DNA of 7,549 nucleotides from NCBI GenBank assembly GCA_003649445.1, contig QMRV01000085.1, positions 1 to 7,549 on the forward strand. Direction: 5' to 3'. Source of the stretch: Thermoprotei archaeon. Its GTDB lineage: Archaea; Thermoproteota; Thermoprotei; Thermofilales; B15-G2. The notes below the pieces were generated by a model that searched no databases, had not been told where the DNA came from, and worked only from the letters and a program-made list of their open reading frames with translations. The position numbers and the translations under genes are program-made. Below, one piece after another: positions 5,239 through 7,549 of this stretch (positions are counted from its first letter, which is position 1; each line of letters starts with the position of its first letter).

Positions 5239-5643
5239 TCAATGAGTTTTAGGAGGGGTTCCCATTTTTTCGACGATGTTTGTGTATAGGTGTAGGAATG
5301 CTTTGTGGGGGGATGTTTCTAGTAGTTTGTAGTATTGCCATCCGCTGGAGTTTAGTTTGTAGTAGAATTTGTTGTTCTGGTATTTGCATGAGAGGAATCC
5401 TATGTACCATAGGAATTTTAAGAGGTATCCGGCTTCTCTTCCAGTTTTAGTGAATTTTAGTCCTTTGAGTACTTGTGCTTCATCTATTTGAGTAGAGTAG
5501 ACGTAGGTTCGAGTTTGTGACAGGAACTTTACTATTCGTGCCAGCGCCTCTAGATTAAACCAAGCAATACCTCTCGACTGCAGATATATCTTGGCTGCCT
5601 CATAGAGAGATCTTATGTACTGTGGGCTGTCCAAGTTAGACAT
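5239..5643 (-). CDS. N-terminal part of the split phospholipase D-like gene
   Basis: ATG 5643 opens a frame (a TTG two codons earlier is possible) of 134 residues that stops at TGA 5241-5239. Visible motifs are helical: SLYEAAKIYLQSRGIAWF, LEALARIVKFLSQ, LKGLKFTKTGREAGYLLKFL, a winged-helix-like layout ending in strands (KYQNNKFYYKLNSSG). At coding GTC GAA AAA ATG the frame leaves the track: removing one A from the A6 run continues into WEPLLKLIEYLSQRK and the PLD frame, giving one 374-residue protein. A TATA-like CTAAATATT (5676-5668) is about 29 bases upstream of ATG 5643, fitting a leaderless start. The gene may be disrupted, recoded, or affected by a homopolymer sequencing error. As read, the short product lacks the catalytic domain. 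Confidence 0.68.
   Translation of the reverse strand: MSNLDSPQYIRSLYEAAKIYLQSRGIAWFNLEALARIVKFLSQTRTYVYSTQIDEAQVLKGLKFTKTGREAGYLLKFLWYIGFLSCKYQNNKFYYKLNSSGWQYYKLLETSPHKAFLHLYTNIVEKMGTPPKTH
5265..5270 (-). other. A6 run at the frame break of the PLD-like gene
   Basis: On the coding strand GAA AAA ATG must lose one A (or shift +1) to join the upstream frame to the catalytic frame. A -1 shift here would hit a stop within a few codons, so the classical slippery mechanism does not fit; polymerase slippage or a base insertion does. Confidence 0.55.
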
Positions 5644-5884
5644 ATTCAATATAATGGTGTTTTAGTGAATATTTAGCATTTACTTTAAGCTATGTTAAAA
5701 TTTAAGAGATATCAATCTAAATTGATTCATAGTTTTGAGAAATATTTAGAAATGTTGTTCCTGAGGCAAATGAAGTAAGTGTTATTGATGAGAATTGAGT
5801 TATTGAGATAAAACTGTTAATATTAATTGTATCTGCCTTTAGTAAAAAGGAAGTATAGGTTATGAAATGCGAAAATCTTTGAGA
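5644..5884. other. Non-coding stretch with possible gene remnant
   Basis: This is most of the gap between the PLD-like gene and the nuclease-HhH gene. A plus-strand frame from 5739 to TAG 5856-5858 is protein-like (EIFRNVVPEANEVSVIDEN, then VIEIKLLILIVSAFSKKEV) but interrupted by TGA 5796 and lacks a good start, so it may be a decayed gene. A small inverted repeat ATCAAT-CTAA-ATTGAT lies at 5711-5726. The opposite strand has a 68-codon open frame (5923-5717), Ser/Thr/Phe-rich and unsupported. I see no RNA gene. Confidence 0.3.
5667..5676 (-). promoter_or_regulatory. Candidate TATA box of the PLD-like gene
   Basis: On the minus strand CTAAATATTC is centred about 29 bases upstream of ATG 5643. 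No Shine-Dalgarno precedes that ATG, so a leaderless transcript is likely. Confidence 0.4.
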
Positions 5885-5920
5885 AAAATAGTTTAAGTGT
5901 TCTCTACCTTTGTTTTTGTG
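5885..5920 (+). promoter_or_regulatory. Repeated promoter module, copy B
   Basis: AAAATAGTTTAAGTGTT (5885-5901) repeats 2870-2886 exactly, then CTCTACCTTTGTTTTTGTG parallels the T-rich tail of copy A. TTTAAG (5892-5897) as a TATA box would start transcription near GTG 5918. It lies upstream of the nuclease-HhH gene, about 70 bases before the gene's own Shine-Dalgarno. Confidence 0.55.
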
Positions 5921-5995
5921 CATTATGTTCTTCAGATACTCCCTAAAGACTTTTATGTTTTGTATAAGGATTATATATGGAGTGATGCTTTATGA
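5918..5995 (+). CDS. Possible 25-codon leader peptide
   Basis: GTG 5918 is 26 bases after the start of the TTTAAG box, exactly leaderless spacing. The frame encodes 25 residues (MHYVLQILPKDFYVLYKDYI then WSDAL), aromatic-rich, and its TGA (5993-5995) overlaps ATG 5992 of the nuclease-HhH gene as ATGA. Translating ribosomes would end on the next start, so it could couple or regulate that gene. It has only 25 codons and a GTG start, so chance is quite possible. The corresponding site in copy A of the module reads GTG CGT TAG. Confidence 0.3.
   Translation: MHYVLQILPKDFYVLYKDYIWSDAL
5949..5956 (+). promoter_or_regulatory. Candidate TATA box of the nuclease-HhH gene
   Basis: ACTTTTAT lies about 36-43 bases before ATG 5992; a transcript starting near 5976 would include the GGAGTGAT Shine-Dalgarno. 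A second TATA-like string, TTATATAT (5971-5978), is too close to the ATG to serve it. Confidence 0.35.
5979..5986 (+). promoter_or_regulatory. Shine-Dalgarno GGAGTGAT of the nuclease-HhH gene
   Basis: GGAGTGAT ends 5 bases before ATG 5992 and fixes that start. A Shine-Dalgarno implies a leadered or coupled mRNA, unlike the leaderless genes nearby. Confidence 0.55.
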
Positions 5996-7155
5996 GAGAG
6001 GAAGAGTTGTATGAAATTGTTAGAGGTTTTCTTGAACATGTTAAAGGTTGTGAGAAAGTTGTTGTAAACAGGGTTGTTTTTAGAGAGATTAAGAGGTGGA
6101 TTATTGATGTTGTTGGTGTTAGAGATCATGAAATTTATTGTGTAGAAGTTAAGAAAAACTTTTCTTTTGATTCTGTATTTGCAGCTCTTAAGCAGTCTGA
6201 GTTTATGTGTACAGCTTGTACCCATGTTTATGTATGTTTTCCGAAAGACGAGTACAATAAAGCTGATTCTGATTTGAGAAATTATCTTCTTAGCGTATGT
6301 AATGATATAGGAGTAGGTGTGTTGCTAGTTGAGGAAGGTCGTGTGGAGGAAATAAAGGAACCTGTTGTTGAGAAGGTGAAGAATAGAATAGATTTTAGGA
6401 ACTATTATAGCGTCTTAACTCAGCTTACAGGTAAACTTAATAAAAAAGAGAAAGTGAGACTGGTTAAGGCACTAGGTTTGCTAGGCTTGAATAGGTGGCT
6501 TAAAAAAGACTTAGAGAAGCTTGAAGATTATGAGAGAAGATTTGGTCGTAAGGCTGGTCAGTTTCTGGCTTTTGAAGCGTTAAAGTATACACTTGTGTTG
6601 CCTATTCGTTCGAGACCTGCTAGAGAGGCTGCAGAGAGGGCTTTAGACTTAATTGTAGAAGAAGCCGCGAAGAGAAACTTAGGTCCTTTCGAATTAATAG
6701 CGACTAATGATATAAGCGGGTTCTTGAGTGAAGTCGATGAAAGGTTTATTCAGGTAATGGAAGGATTAGTGGAGTTGCTAAAACCTTATAAGGGGAACTT
6801 AATGGAGCTTTATAGGGATAAAGGCCCTAACGGTGTTTATGAAGAGCTTAAGAAGATAAAGGGTGTAGGGTCTAAGACTGCTTCTTTAATAATGCTTGAG
6901 CTTGAGAGACGGTTTAAGCTCGGTTTACCTAGTAACCTTGAGTTAACAGATGAAATGATTGAAGGTTTACGAAAAATGGGGCTGGACTTAGAGGATTTTG
7001 ATAGAGAATATATTCCTTTAATTGATGTTTATGGCTGGTTTCTAAGAGGAGGATATCATAGAAGAGAAACTGAGGAAATATTGGAAGAGATGTACAAGAA
7101 GTGCGAAGAAGCAGCACTTGAGCTGAGAAGAAGACTTAAAGAATCCTTTAGTTGA
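5992..7155 (+). CDS. PD-(D/E)XK nuclease fused to a helix-hairpin-helix region
   Basis: A 387-residue protein. Residues about 1-115 look like a PD-(D/E)XK core: WIIDVVGV (D39), IYCVEVKKN (E52, K54), FAALKQSEF (Q68) and THVYVCFPKDEY, resembling the MmcB-like/restriction endonuclease layout. Residues about 150-387 are helical and include KKIKGVGSKTASLIMLELER (288-307), a helix-hairpin-helix that binds DNA backbone. The GVGSKTA segment also resembles the HhH-GPD glycosylases (Nth, AGOG), whose catalytic Lys sits in that position (here K295), with D320 in TDEMIE as a possible later Asp; the spacing differs from Nth, so glycosylase or lyase activity is only a possibility. The likely role is DNA cleavage or repair. 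ATG 5992 has GGAGTGAT upstream. Codons favour AGA over CGT, unlike the 2941-4450 cassette. The gene ends in a hairpin-forming sequence. Confidence 0.8.
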   Translation: MREEELYEIVRGFLEHVKGCEKVVVNRVVFREIKRWIIDVVGVRDHEIYCVEVKKNFSFDSVFAALKQSEFMCTACTHVYVCFPKDEYNKADSDLRNYLLSVCNDIGVGVLLVEEGRVEEIKEPVVEKVKNRIDFRNYYSVLTQLTGKLNKKEKVRLVKALGLLGLNRWLKKDLEKLEDYERRFGRKAGQFLAFEALKYTLVLPIRSRPAREAAERALDLIVEEAAKRNLGPFELIATNDISGFLSEVDERFIQVMEGLVELLKPYKGNLMELYRDKGPNGVYEELKKIKGVGSKTASLIMLELERRFKLGLPSNLELTDEMIEGLRKMGLDLEDFDREYIPLIDVYGWFLRGGYHRRETEEILEEMYKKCEEAALELRRRLKESFS

Positions 7156-7171
7156 GGCTAGCTAAAGGATT
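7142..7171 (+). terminator. 10-bp stem-loop across the stop codon, candidate terminator
   Basis: AATCCTTTAG (7142-7151) pairs perfectly with CTAAAGGATT (7162-7171) around a 10-base loop that includes the TGA stop (7153-7155). A T-rich stretch (GAGATTTTT) follows about 25 bases later. Archaeal termination relies mainly on T tracts, so the hairpin may instead stabilise the mRNA 3' end or act in DNA. Confidence 0.45.
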
Positions 7172-7192
7172 ACATCTTGTATTACATCTTGT
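7169..7192 (+). repeat. Perfect tandem 12-mer duplication ATTACATCTTGT
   Basis: The 12-mer occurs twice without spacer, the first copy starting inside the right arm of the hairpin. Such a duplication may be replication slippage, an integration footprint or a paired binding site. The 146-base intergenic region that holds it is otherwise featureless up to the next promoter. Confidence 0.6.
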
Positions 7193-7301
7193 TGAGATTT
7201 TTGGAGTCTTGTTTGAATAGCTTAAAGAGAAGTAGAATTTTAAGGGAGGAACTGACGAGAAAAATAATTCAAATTATGTGTCCTTATAAGTATAGGGAAT
7301 T

Positions 7302-7549
7302 ATGGTGACTGAATTAGAGGTTCTTAAGGTGGTTGAAAAAGATTTAGTTGAAAAAGATGTTCAAAGAGCATTTGATGAGAATTTAGAGGCTATCGAGGAG
7401 GGGCTAAGATTTGTGTGGTCTCAAGTAAATATTGGTGTAGGGGTTATCGATACTTTAGCTGTTGATAGGAATAATGTACCAGTCATAATTGAATATAAAG
7501 TAGATAAAGCTGATATCTATTCACTGGTTCAGGTGCTGAAGTATTATTC
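7302..7549 (+). CDS. PD-(D/E)XK (NucS/DUF91-like) nuclease, 5' part only
   Basis: ATG 7302 opens 82 codons running off the window. The N-terminus is helical (LKVVEKDLVEKDVQRAFDEN), as in the lead-in of NucS/DUF91-type nucleases. The catalytic pattern is clear: GVGVIDTLAVDRNN (D50) then PVIIEYKVDK (E64, K66), a turn, and DIYSLVQVLKYY with Gln77, giving D-(13)-ExK plus Gln. All expected acidic residues are present, so it is probably an active DNA endonuclease, although the missing C-terminus leaves specificity open. AGGG before the ATG is a weak Shine-Dalgarno; CTTATAAG (7283-7290) is TATA-like but close to the start. It follows the nuclease-HhH gene in the same direction after 146 bases. Confidence 0.8.
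   Translation, partial: MVTELEVLKVVEKDLVEKDVQRAFDENLEAIEEGLRFVWSQVNIGVGVIDTLAVDRNNVPVIIEYKVDKADIYSLVQVLKYY

Noticed and set aside
5711..5726. Stem-loop ATCAAT-CTAA-ATTGAT as a terminator
   Set aside because: Weak AT-rich 6-bp stem with no gene ending next to it; both flanking genes start away from this gap.
5717..5923. 68-codon minus-strand frame in the gap
   Set aside because: Ser/Thr/Phe-rich with no recognisable pattern; it overlaps the repeated promoter module.
5971..6225. Minus-strand 84-codon frame opposite the nuclease core
   Set aside because: The opposite strand encodes a motif-bearing nuclease with a Shine-Dalgarno; this frame has no support.
7169..7192. CRISPR-like array
   Set aside because: Only two 12-base copies with no spacers; too short and contiguous for CRISPR.

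Overview
The window looks like accessory DNA from a thermophilic archaeon, most likely in the Thermoproteota (Sulfolobales or relatives). The reasons are AT-rich DNA, AGA/AGG/ATA-rich codon use in several genes, TATA-like boxes about 25-30 bases upstream of starts that have no Shine-Dalgarno (leaderless style), and GGTGA/GAGGTGA Shine-Dalgarno motifs before internal operon genes. No rRNA, tRNA, CRISPR array or complete insertion sequence was seen. The taxonomic placement is inference.

Layout. Positions 1-466 hold only gene remnants or ambiguous open frames. A possible 36-residue membrane peptide (467-577) overlaps a PD-(D/E)XK-type nuclease gene (570-1405). That nuclease reads through only if one base is gained, or the ribosome slips -1, at an A6 run. 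It converges, with a 5-base gap, on a minus-strand gene (1411-2124) joining a winged helix to a Panacea/YwgA-like antitoxin domain. Across a palindrome-rich 150-base intergenic region lies a small two-gene plus-strand operon: a small membrane protein (2277-2534) and a Trp-rich small protein (2550-2849). Next is a cassette of three unrecognised plus-strand genes (2941-3378, 3441-4301, 4298-4450); the last two overlap at ATGA and the last is a 50-residue coiled coil. A minus-strand phospholipase D-like gene (4518-5643) follows, broken into two frames at another A6 run. After a 348-base largely non-coding gap comes a 387-residue protein with an N-terminal D..ExK nuclease core and a C-terminal helix-hairpin-helix region (5992-7155). 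The window ends inside a third PD-(D/E)XK nuclease-like gene (7302 to edge).

How the parts may work together. Four unrelated nuclease-type proteins, a candidate antitoxin/regulator and several orphan small proteins in 7.5 kb resemble a defence or mobile-element island rather than core metabolism. Two promoter regions share a 35-base module (2870-2904 and 5885-5920), and a weaker relative lies at 3383, suggesting co-regulation of the orphan cassette and the nuclease-HhH gene. Much of 1440-5520 is strikingly G+T-rich on the plus strand whichever strand is coding, which points to a strand-specific mutational history. No assigned function has been tested against a database here; domain names are motif-level recognition.
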